Shown: piece by piece, positions 1 to 7,100 of the stretch
Numbering within the stretch: the first letter of the stretch is position 1
How the letters are laid out: each line of letters starts with the position of its first letter
Origin: Cyclostephanos tholiformis
Lineage: Eukaryota > Bacillariophyta > Thalassiosirophyceae > Thalassiosirales > Thalassiosiraceae
Length of the DNA: 16,982 nucleotides
NCBI GenBank assembly: GCA_036939975.1
Contig: JALLPB010000366.1
Coordinates: forward strand, 1 to 16,982
Direction: 5' to 3'
Notes under the pieces: model-generated
What the model was told of the DNA's origin: nothing
Seen by the model: only the letters and a program-made list of their open reading frames with translations
Databases searched by the model: none
Translations under genes and position numbers: made by a program

Positions 1-80
1 CAATTTTTCTAGCTATCTAACTCTGTGAACGGATAAAAATTCGTGGTGAAACTACGCATCTACGAAGCTCGTAAAAAATT

Positions 81-98
81 TGACGTTCACGAACGTCA
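81..98. repeat. 18-bp inverted repeat containing TGACGT
   Basis: TGACGTTC and GAACGTCA form perfect 8-bp arms around a 2-bp centre. Each arm carries a TGACGT core, which is the recognition core of CREB/bZIP-type factors. It is followed at once by a tandem 8-mer, AGCTGTTA twice (101-116). No gene start is visible nearby, so a regulatory role is only inferred. Confidence 0.35.
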
Positions 99-532
99 AT
101 AGCTGTTAAGCTGTTAACACTAGGGGTGTGACATATTGATGATACTGGAAGGAGTTAAGCAAGATTACTGAATACACTGTTGGGAGGATTAAACTAGCAA
201 GTAATTGTTTAAACGATCAATTTCACATAAGCATTGGTTTACCTAAAAGTAGCACCACCAACACGAAATCGGTCACTGTAAAAAACTCTTAAAACGTTAC
301 ATTTTATGAGTTTTTGCCCCACATTGGCTTGCACCATACCGATCAGTTTCTGGTGTGCAATGGCAGATCATGGCAAGTATTGTTTTACAATATCTCTTCC
401 TCCCCCCCAGTTGATTGTTGATTGCTATTGGGACACCATTATGTCATCATCCTTGACCTCCTTCTCTTTCTTCTTCTCGGTCATCATCATCGATCATGTT
501 TGTACCACAACCTTCCACTGCATCTACCGTAT

Positions 533-957
533 CTACCACAGATCCAAGGTAAATGTTGGCGGAGGCTCACAACATCCTCCCATCATCATAAGAGGGGCAT
601 CACCATCCTTTTCATTATCCCCATCATATAAATCCCCCTCATTTAACAATTCAATGAGTACATCGTCATCATTGTTGCTGTAATTGGCTTTTTTGTTGGG
701 ATGAATGGCAAGGATGTGAAATGGGTGAATACCATTGTCAGACACCTTCTTTCTGGGGGGGGAGGGAGATTTTTTATTGCAATGTGTTTCCCCCCCCATT
801 TTTGCACGTCCAGAAAAAGCTGGTAGACCTTTTTTTCTCTACATCTTTTTTTGAAGCTGGTAGTAGAACTTTTTTTGCTACCAACGTTTTCCCCCACAGC
901 TTCCATACTACCTCCACCATAAGAGAGGGGGGGGTCTAAAGAAGAGAGAGAAGACAT
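533..957 (-). pseudogene. Possible broken hypothetical ORF split at a poly-C tract
   Basis: Two overlapping minus-strand frames, 957-643 and 799-533, meet at the 8-base G/C tract at 755-762. The upstream frame carries a basic, protein-like stretch with KKVYQLFLDVQKWGGKHI. The downstream frame continues with HPFHILAIHPNKK and an acidic tail. A one-base length difference in the tract would place both in one frame of about 140 residues. No family is recognised. It could be a decayed gene, a real gene with a homopolymer length error in the assembly, or chance openness of low-complexity DNA. I consider the last quite possible. Confidence 0.2.
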
Positions 958-1015
958 GTTGTCAGTGGTGAAGCCCCGACCAGCTTATCATAACGGTGCG
1001 TAGACCCCCCCACTC

Positions 1016-1029
1016 GACTGAATTCAGTC
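1016..1029. repeat. 14-bp perfect palindrome GACTGAATTCAGTC
   Basis: GACTGAATTCAGTC equals its own reverse complement. Thirteen of its 14 bases recur at 1831-1843, about 815 bp away in the same gene-poor region. Confidence 0.4.
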
Positions 1030-1830
1030 CATTACAAAAAAATAATAACTTGATGAAAAATACACATTTATCTTAAAATATATTTTTTTCTGCAGATAGA
1101 GCTTGAAGGGAGCTTCCAACAGTATAGTTTACCAAAGTAAATTTTAACCATAACATAACAAAAACTAGGTGAAAGCTACATGGTCTGAATCCCCCCCAAA
1201 AAAATCAACCGACAGGCTGACAATCAATCGCCGCTCCATTCAACATAAAGAACATGAGCTGGGAGACAGTCCACATGAAACAAACTCTCCCAAGCTTGCA
1301 TGCTTTGTATGTTTTAGTGCATGTTTAACTGTTTATTGAACTGAAATACTACTGGTACTCGCAGGACTTGGTAGACACAGACACAGCACATCAAGGATGC
1401 GCCGTTCTTTTACATAGCAAATAAGAAGCAATAAAAATTAGATACTCTTGTTTTAACAATGTAGACTTGTCGTGTAAAATGTGGGCTGCCTGTGGAATGT
1501 CGTGGAAGCCTGGGGGGGGGGCACCATAGAGGCCATAGAAAGCAGCCGCCGCCATGGTCAGGGGGTATTTTTTCCATAACTTTGCCTAGATAATCGGTCA
1601 TGATATGTTAAATTTCTACAGTACCTATATATTATTCCTACGTCCAAAAACTGCCATCATAAGATACCCCACCACCAAAGTCATCACGATAACCTTGATC
1701 CCCCAATGTGGCCATCTAATTGGGACAACTAGAAGTCATTGCCGACAGGATGGTAGTGGGGCATATTAAATTACGCCATGGCATCATTTCTAAATATGAC
1801 CGAGATGGACGGACAGAAACCAGCCTAAAA

Positions 1831-1843
1831 GACTGAATTCAGT
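1831..1843. repeat. Second copy of the ACTGAATTCAGT palindrome
   Basis: GACTGAATTCAGT repeats the palindrome at 1016-1029. It lies about 65 bp downstream of the ABC transporter stop codon, in the gene's transcription direction, so it may sit in that gene's 3' UTR. Confidence 0.35.
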
Positions 1844-1906
1844 TGGTTGGGACTGTGAACTGAATAGAATAGATAAATTGAGGCAGTATTTTATCACTGA
1901 GTTAGT

Positions 1907-3872
1907 TTAAGCTATCGAGCTGCTCAGTAGTACCATTTTTGGACATAGGCGCTGAAGTTGCTTTTCACTATGCGATACCATCACAATCGTAGCATTCATC
2001 TCAACTAATGACATCTCAATCTTCGATGTTGTATCAACGTCACATGATGAAGTTGGTTCATCAAGTAACAGGAGTTTCGGTCTGAGAGATAATGCGATGG
2101 CTAATGAAAGACGTTGGGCCTCACCGCCAGAAACGGCGTTCCATGGTTGGTCCCAAGTTTTGGCAGGTAGATTCCATTCGCGTGCTATTTCCATAGGCGT
2201 GATCAATGGCTGTTGTAAATGTTCCTCTTCGCCGTTCTCTATCATTTTGGACAGATGACGCGATCGATAGCTCGATACCTCTTCGTAAAAATCCCTGGGC
2301 GTGCCTGAGATAGTTGGCCTGTCCTGAGATACCCACATGACCTTGGATCGCCACTCTGCCGGGTCGATATCGCTGAAGGAGTGCCCGAGAAAGGTGATCG
2401 CGCTGCCGGCATTGATCGGTCTGTGGTCCGATGACAGCGGGTCGAGCCTCGCCAGAGCTCGCAATAGTTGACTTTTCCCTATTCCCGACCTGCCGCTGAT
2501 TCCAATTCGATCTCCAGCGTGCACTTCGAGCAAGGGAACGAACAGGTTCGTTGATTCTACGGTGAGCTGCTGCACTCTAAGTAGTGGTGGTAACAACGTC
2601 TTATCCTTGGGACTGGCTTGTTCGATAAGACTGAACTTGGAATGTGGTGGCGGATGAGCAAATCGATTATTCATCCCTCTGGTGCCGCCCGTCTTCTCGG
2701 ATGTCATCAGGCCGGGAATCCATCTCCACGGAACCAATGCCTGACGTCGCAGGTCAAACATTCGTGCAATTATAATGAACGCAAGAAATATTGCAGTCAG
2801 TGTTCTTGATGCAGCGATGGCGAAGTAAATCATGAGCTGATATGCCGCGGCCTGTGATGGAGACGAGCCTCCCAATATTTGACCTGTCATCTGAAAGACA
2901 CGCCGAGGGATGAGGCTGTGCAGGATATCGGTGAAATGACTTGTCGCGTAGTGCCACTTACCATGCCGGGCATGAAAATGATTCCCTTCGCACAACGTGC
3001 AAAAATACGGTAGCAAATCATTGTCAGTGTGCGCGAACGCGTCAGCATCCATCTCAGCGCACGCTGCAACTACTCACCGCCGCGGCCATGGCGTTGACCG
3101 TCGGCATCAGCGCCGCCTCGACGGCCTCCCTCACGGCCGGCAGAGCGGCCTCCCAAACGTTCGCCCCCCGCGACAAACGCAACTCCACCCGTTCCCTACC
3201 CCCCCCCAGGAAGTTCGATAGTAGTATCGACATGCCCAGGCTCGTCGCCGACAGCGCGCTACCGAATAACATCCCCGCGATGGGCACGACGGTTTCGGCG
3301 CCCGGTATCGCGCTCGACGGGCGGAGGGGAGTGCGCAACACGCAGGTCACGAGATGGGCGAGGGTGAGACCCACGCCACCGATGACCGCGACGAAGCAAT
3401 CCAACATCTGACCCCCGTAGGTGTACTTCGATCGCGAGACCGCCTCCCTCGATGCGAGGACGGCCACGACGATCAGCCAGGCCAGCATTTTCGGGATGGA
3501 CGTGGACACGAACGAAAACAGCGGCGCGAGGACGAACGTGCCCATCAGGACGAGCTGCGCCGACATGCGTGCGGCGGCGGAAACCATCCGGCGCGATTGT
3601 GCCCTCAGGTCCAAGACATGCAGCAGACCCGCGGTAACGAGTACGGTCGAGATGGACGATGCGAGCTGGGTGGGATCGAGCGACGTGCTCGATGATGACT
3701 CCGGCCGGAGGATGGAGGTCGTCCACGACGATACGATCGGCATCGACGATGCCGATAGCCGCGACGGCATCACGAGGGGCCATTTCTGGAGTGCAGCGGC
3801 GCCAACGTCCATTCGAGCTTGGAGCGAGAGCGAGCGATAAACGAACGCGGCTCCGTCCAATGATACGCGCAT
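1907..3872 (-). CDS. Fused FetB-type permease and FetA-type ATPase ABC transporter
   Basis: There are three exons: 3872-3078, 2985-2962 and 2890-1907, giving 600 residues. Residues ~65-320 match the UPF0014 permease family (E. coli FetB, plant STAR2/ALS3). Seen there are the conserved VPIAGMLFGSALSATSLGMS stretch (196-215), the coupling segment with RLSRGANVWEA (~232), and a spliced AGIIFMPGMMTGQILGG motif (~265-281). After a linker comes an ATP-binding cassette: Walker A GRSGIGKS (406-413), Q-loop WVSQD, signature VSGGEAQR (526-533), Walker B LLLLDEP (546-552) and H-loop His580. The D-loop reads SSCD rather than SALD. In bacteria FetA and FetB are separate proteins linked to iron export. Rice STAR1/STAR2 are separate too and are tied to aluminium tolerance. 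The substrate here is unknown. An N-terminal extension of ~65 residues may be a targeting sequence. Exon 3 alone encodes both the permease C-terminus and the ATPase in one open frame, so the fusion does not depend on splicing. The ATG at 3872 is the first in frame. Confidence 0.9.
2891..2961 (-). other. Intron 2 of the ABC transporter gene (71 nt)
   Basis: The donor is GTAAGT. The acceptor is TTTCAG, preceded by a pyrimidine-containing stretch. Phase is 0 on both sides. It splits the conserved PGM|MTGQ motif of the permease. Confidence 0.82.
2962..2985 (-). other. 24-nt microexon encoding GIIFMPGM
   Basis: Eight codons (GIIFMPGM) lie between a GAAG acceptor and a GTAAGT donor, all in phase 0. 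Joined to its neighbours it gives NAMAAA-GIIFMPGM-MTGQILGG. This matches the length and pattern of the FetB family motif (VGLVSLPGMM[ST]G) without a gap. Skipping the exon keeps the frame but removes the core of the motif. Confidence 0.8.
2986..3077 (-). other. Intron 1 of the ABC transporter gene (92 nt)
   Basis: The donor is GTGAGT just after the codons for NAMAAA, and the acceptor ends in GAAG just before GIIFMPGM. Both junctions are phase 0. In-frame translation through the intron reaches a stop after a few codons, and the splice restores the conserved permease motif. Confidence 0.8.
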
Positions 3873-4064
3873 TTCAGTCTCCCTTCTTTAATATAATATA
3901 TTACGATAGCAAAGGACCGGCAATTTTTTGGACATGGCGATAAAAATAATTAGGTACCCATGTGGATTTTGATTTTCAAATTTGGCGGGGAGTGTTGTTC
4001 TTCACAACATTTTAAAAAGATTGACGGGAAGTGATTTACCTACTTCCACATCACATCCACCAAC
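3873..4064. promoter_or_regulatory. Divergent promoter region with E2F-like site
   Basis: This 192-bp spacer separates the start codons of the ABC transporter (minus) and the F-box gene (plus), so it should hold both promoters and 5' UTRs. It contains an AT-rich TTTAATATAATATATTA patch near the transporter start. At 3981-3989 is TTTGGCGGG, which resembles the E2F/DP consensus (TTTSSCGC-like). The role of the site is inferred from sequence alone. Confidence 0.4.
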
Positions 4065-4880
4065 ATGCACTTCACCATGGCCGAAGCGAGCGGAGGAGTG
4101 ACGAATCCCTTCGACGCCCTGCCCGACGAATCTCTCGTGCTAATCATGGAAATGTGCGCGCCCCACGATCTTGCGAGGTGCGAAATGGTCTGTCGTCGGT
4201 GGAGGAAACGAGTGTCCACAGACTGCTCGGCCGCCTGGCTTAGGCACGGCCTCGACGTCTGGACTAGGACGGGGTGGGTGCACAACGTGCCCCCCCTCCC
4301 CCCCCGTCCGACGTTGGAGCGCATTGGCGAGGTCTCCGTCGGCGCGATGCGTCGCGCGCTCGTGCGATTCGACACCGCCGGCCTCGTGGAACGCGACGAG
4401 TGGACGCGCCTCCTACGGACCAAGCTCATATGGGGGACGTCCGTTTGTCCGTCGAGATCGCCGACGAGGGGATGGCGTCCTCCCGACTGGGCCGCGGGTA
4501 TGAACGACTCCAAGGCGGCTTTTCTACTCGCTCGGATCGAGGCGGGGAGGAGGATGCCCCTGGAATCCGAGCTATCGCGACAGAGGTGGGACCTCGCGTA
4601 CAATCGGGACCCGTCGGATTCGCCCGAGTTGGGAACGTTCGAGGTCGAGTTCTTGGACGGACACGAGATGACGGCGTCGTCCCATCCGGGCATGAAATTC
4701 AGTTGGAGCGTATATCGGGATGAGAATTCAGTGCCCGTTGGCCTGCAGGTCGAGAATTTCCCCGTGCACAGCTTTGAGCGCAAGGCAAACGGGTTGTGGA
4801 TCATGAGCAACGCCTTCGTCACGATCGAGCAGAGGGCGCCACCCCCGGGCGACTTGCCCCTGGACCTCATGCCATATTAG
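4065..4880 (+). CDS. F-box protein
   Basis: This is a 271-residue protein without an intron. Residues ~15-50 form a recognisable F-box: FDALPDESLVLIMEMCAPHD, then LARCEMVCRRWRKRV, with the LP...L..I and the terminal C..W. patterns of the family. F-box proteins bind SKP1 and bring substrates to SCF ubiquitin ligases. The remaining ~220 residues would be the substrate-binding part. They show no Kelch, WD40 or leucine-rich repeats, only a Trp-rich region (RWDLAY, ~190; KFSWSVY, ~228; GLWIMSNAF, ~262), so the target is unknown. Two in-frame ATGs are available. The second, at 4077, has the better context (CACCATGG) and would shorten the protein by four residues. The 5' half is strongly CpG-rich, and two poly-C runs (4290-4305) encode a Pro-rich loop. 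Confidence 0.85.
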   Translation: MHFTMAEASGGVTNPFDALPDESLVLIMEMCAPHDLARCEMVCRRWRKRVSTDCSAAWLRHGLDVWTRTGWVHNVPPLPPRPTLERIGEVSVGAMRRALVRFDTAGLVERDEWTRLLRTKLIWGTSVCPSRSPTRGWRPPDWAAGMNDSKAAFLLARIEAGRRMPLESELSRQRWDLAYNRDPSDSPELGTFEVEFLDGHEMTASSHPGMKFSWSVYRDENSVPVGLQVENFPVHSFERKANGLWIMSNAFVTIEQRAPPPGDLPLDLMPY

Positions 4881-5350
4881 CTACTATTACTTCTATATCG
4901 TTAGTGACACTCTTCCATCATCCCGAAGCAGAGCGCCAGATGAACGAGGCGTCCGAGATTGTGGACGCAAAGGACGAATTGATCACGAGCAAGCATTAAC
5001 CTGTGCATGCCACCGAATGCTTGGTGTGCATGCAAAGTATCCTCCGTTGGTATCGGTATTGCCTGACCTTTATCATTTATACAAGCAAACCTATTTGCAC
5101 AATATCACTCTGTTAATCTAAGTCAAATATTAAATATTTTAGTCATCATTCAGCCTCCTTCATTGTTCAGTGAATGACGAACATTGAACAAAATTCGGCT
5201 TCCAAAACCAATCAAAACCAATCTTACTTTTATTCGAGATGTTGTTCTGGGCAATACTAGATAATAACTTATTGGCATGATGCAACGTTATGAAGTCATT
5301 TCCTTCCTTTCGTTCTTATTGTGATAGTAAAGTTATGATGCCATATGAGA
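4881..5350. other. Convergent intergenic spacer
   Basis: This AT-rich spacer lies between the 3' ends of the F-box gene and the minus-strand disordered-protein gene, so both 3' UTRs and polyadenylation signals should lie here. It contains a hairpin at 5004-5034 and a weaker inverted repeat (TTGTTCA...TGAACAA, about 5165-5190). I see no gene in it. Confidence 0.5.
5004..5034. repeat. Hairpin-forming inverted repeat
   Basis: TGCATGCCACC (5004-5014) pairs with GGTG-T-GCATGCA (5023-5034), leaving one bulged T and an 8-base loop. That gives an 11-bp stem about 120 bp after the F-box stop codon, probably within the 3' UTR. Confidence 0.45.
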
Positions 5351-6727
5351 CTAAAAGGTTTTTTCCGATCGATCCCAGCCACAAATCAGAGATCCTTTCT
5401 CCACATCTACATCATTCCCGTTGAGCAACCCGTCTTGGTTTGATTTCGCGCATGACGAGTCGGAAATCATGGAATGACGTCGTTCCCAATCGCAAATAAG
5501 ACCACCATCTTCGGCATAGGATTCAGTAAAACTATTTCGCGAGTGAAAGCTACAGATTAGCGAACCATCCCCGACCTTCCAAGTAATACTGCCAGTCATT
5601 GAATCTTCCGTCATGGAACCGTTACAGCCGCTGCTCAATGACGATCGATCGATCGACGCCCTCCTTTCATCGTGAGAAAAGAGCGACGACCTACGCTTGC
5701 CAGTCGTAGTCCTCCTACGGCGTTGCCACGAAGCAAGCGATTTGGTAACGTTTGTCTCGAAATTCTCGCTGTTACGCATGATAGGCTCCCCAACGTTGGT
5801 TATTGATATTCCTTCCCTCTTAACATTCGATGCGTGTGTTTCTGCATAATTTTTTGTGTGCAAAATATTTCCTCCACCTTGGTCTGCATCGTCACCCGTC
5901 TTTGAGACTAACAAACGATTGCCCCCATCGGTTGAAACCGTGGATCGACGCTTCAAGTACCGTCTCACTGGGCGTCTACCAATGTTACTGATACTCGCCG
6001 CCCGACGACCGGGCAAACTTGTTGGCGAATGTGCAGGAGGGACATGCTCTTCACCTTCGAACTCGGAGAGATCTAAGGACGAAGGATTCGAATACCGTCT
6101 CACTGCAGTCCTCAATGGTCGACAGATTGTTGCGTTAGCTTTCCTCCCGAAGGTTAAGCTAGCTCTCCTCAAAATCGATCCACGGCGGCCGCCGCTATTA
6201 TTGTCTCCATTCGCCACATTGCATGACGAAGGTATTGGATGATCATCCACGCCTTCATCTTCCGAATCAGATAGATCCAAATCCTGCAGCACTTGCGCGG
6301 CCGTGACGCCCTCGTCGTATTCAACGGGCTTGAAAGTACTTTGGCGTCTACCAGCCATCTTCTCTCTTGACGGATCGCTCGCGGTACGGCCGTGTCTACC
6401 GTTGACCATGAAGCCGATGTGAGACAATATTATATTCCCCCCCGTCTGGGGGGGGCCTGTCCGCCGATCAATCGCGTGACGGCGGGCGGATACATCCCTC
6501 CCGTTTGCCACTCCCTCATCGGACGCGCGAGGCGAATGGTGCTTGAGACGGCGCATGGCTTCTTCGTGCAGTTCAAGAGATCCGAGAACATTGCCCTCTT
6601 TCTTGATTTCGTCGACGCACAATTGGTATTGGCTCATTTGCTTCTCTCCACTTTGCTCCTCATCTCCATCGTGGTTGCCATCGGGCGACGATTGGAATCG
6701 CTTCCAGATAATTTTTTTAGCAATCAT
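5351..6727 (-). CDS. Disordered hypothetical protein with RRxS sites and C-terminal repeats
   Basis: This is an intronless frame of 458 residues in no family I recognise. Residues ~1-65 are charged and partly helical (IKKEGNVLGSLELHEEAMRRL). The rest looks intrinsically disordered. Basic-directed kinase sites of the RRx[S/T] type occur at least eight times (RRQS, RRGS, RRAS twice, RRYS, RRST, RRSS, RRHS). Two acidic CK2-like patches, DLDLSDSEDEG and LDLSEFEGEE, are also present. The C-terminal 70 residues carry three copies of a motif: GSLICSFHSR (388-397), GGLICDWERR (408-417) and GSLICGWDRS (445-454). The pattern suggests a multisite phosphoprotein, perhaps a scaffold or regulator, but no function is assigned. 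The frame stays open through short poly-C and poly-G runs (6437-6455). It is convergent with the F-box gene and divergent from the glycosyltransferase. Confidence 0.7.
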   Translation of the reverse strand: MIAKKIIWKRFQSSPDGNHDGDEEQSGEKQMSQYQLCVDEIKKEGNVLGSLELHEEAMRRLKHHSPRASDEGVANGRDVSARRHAIDRRTGPPQTGGNIILSHIGFMVNGRHGRTASDPSREKMAGRRQSTFKPVEYDEGVTAAQVLQDLDLSDSEDEGVDDHPIPSSCNVANGDNNSGGRRGSILRRASLTFGRKANATICRPLRTAVRRYSNPSSLDLSEFEGEEHVPPAHSPTSLPGRRAASISNIGRRPVRRYLKRRSTVSTDGGNRLLVSKTGDDADQGGGNILHTKNYAETHASNVKREGISITNVGEPIMRNSENFETNVTKSLASWQRRRRTTTGKRRSSLFSHDERRASIDRSSLSSGCNGSMTEDSMTGSITWKVGDGSLICSFHSRNSFTESYAEDGGLICDWERRHSMISDSSCAKSNQDGLLNGNDVDVEKGSLICGWDRSEKTF

Positions 6728-7100
6728 ATATTGTAATTCGGTGCGAACTCGCTGTTGTATTTTATTATGGTTCTATTCCAACATACACCAATTCGCTCTT
6801 CACGTACCAATAATATATCAATACCTCTCTTTTATCTGAGTTTTATTAAAAGAGAGAGAGGGATTCGAACTTCCCCCAAAGCAGTCATTGGAGTTGAGGG
6901 AATAAGACACGGCTTACCTATGCTTTTCGCAAGAGACTTGTGTCGTTAATATGGAAATCGACCTAAAAGTATGTAGGGATTTGAAGCTTTGTCGTTAAGT
7001 GTTAACAGCTTTTACCTCCTCACACATCATCTGCCTTTGGTACTGTGTAAGTACTGTACGATACATGATATTTAAGTTCGAAAAAAACAAGGGAAGGAAG
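6728..7100. promoter_or_regulatory. Divergent spacer upstream of the glycosyltransferase
   Basis: This 373-bp AT-rich spacer separates two divergent start codons and should carry both promoters. It contains a strong inverted repeat, TCTCTTTTA (6826-6834) with TAAAAGAGA (6847-6855). A B-box-like sequence follows on the minus strand (AGTTCGAATCCC, about 6861-6872). The 9-mer TGTCGTTAA occurs twice (near 6941 and 6990). No gene is seen. Confidence 0.4.

Larger units (their letters stand above)
1..1906. other. Gene-poor left region with G/C homopolymer runs
   Basis: I see no convincing gene here. The sequence is mostly AT-rich and is punctuated by homopolymer runs of 7 to 10 G or C, for example at 402-408, 755-762, 790-797, 927-934, 1005-1011, 1191-1197 and 1512-1521. 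Open frames on either strand are short and low in complexity, with many stretches of Ser, Pro, Phe or Asp that follow from simple-sequence composition. The stretch also holds an 18-bp inverted repeat (81-98), two copies of a palindrome (near 1016 and 1831) and one possibly broken minus-strand frame, each listed separately. The last part (about 1600-1906) is the 3' flank of the ABC transporter gene. Confidence 0.6.

Noticed and set aside
306..683. 125-codon plus-strand ORF
   Set aside because: It is made of low-complexity Ser, Phe, Pro and Ile stretches and lies opposite the more protein-like minus frames. It has no recognisable domain.
2941..3840. Several open frames opposite and beside transporter exon 1
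   Set aside because: They are shadows created by high GC and CpG content. Only the minus frame from 3872 carries family motifs.
4040..4870. Minus-strand 276-codon ORF opposite the F-box gene
   Set aside because: It mirrors the F-box gene almost base for base, and the plus frame has the F-box motif. It is a GC-rich antisense shadow.
6847..6945. tRNA-like 3' end on the minus strand (AGTTCGAATCCC, then TCTCTC and TTTT)
   Set aside because: The T-loop and Pol III terminator look right, but no 5' acceptor strand complementary to the TCTCTC end lies 70-95 nt upstream. The T-stem pairs poorly, and no clear D-arm or anticodon arm could be drawn. It may be a relic or chance.
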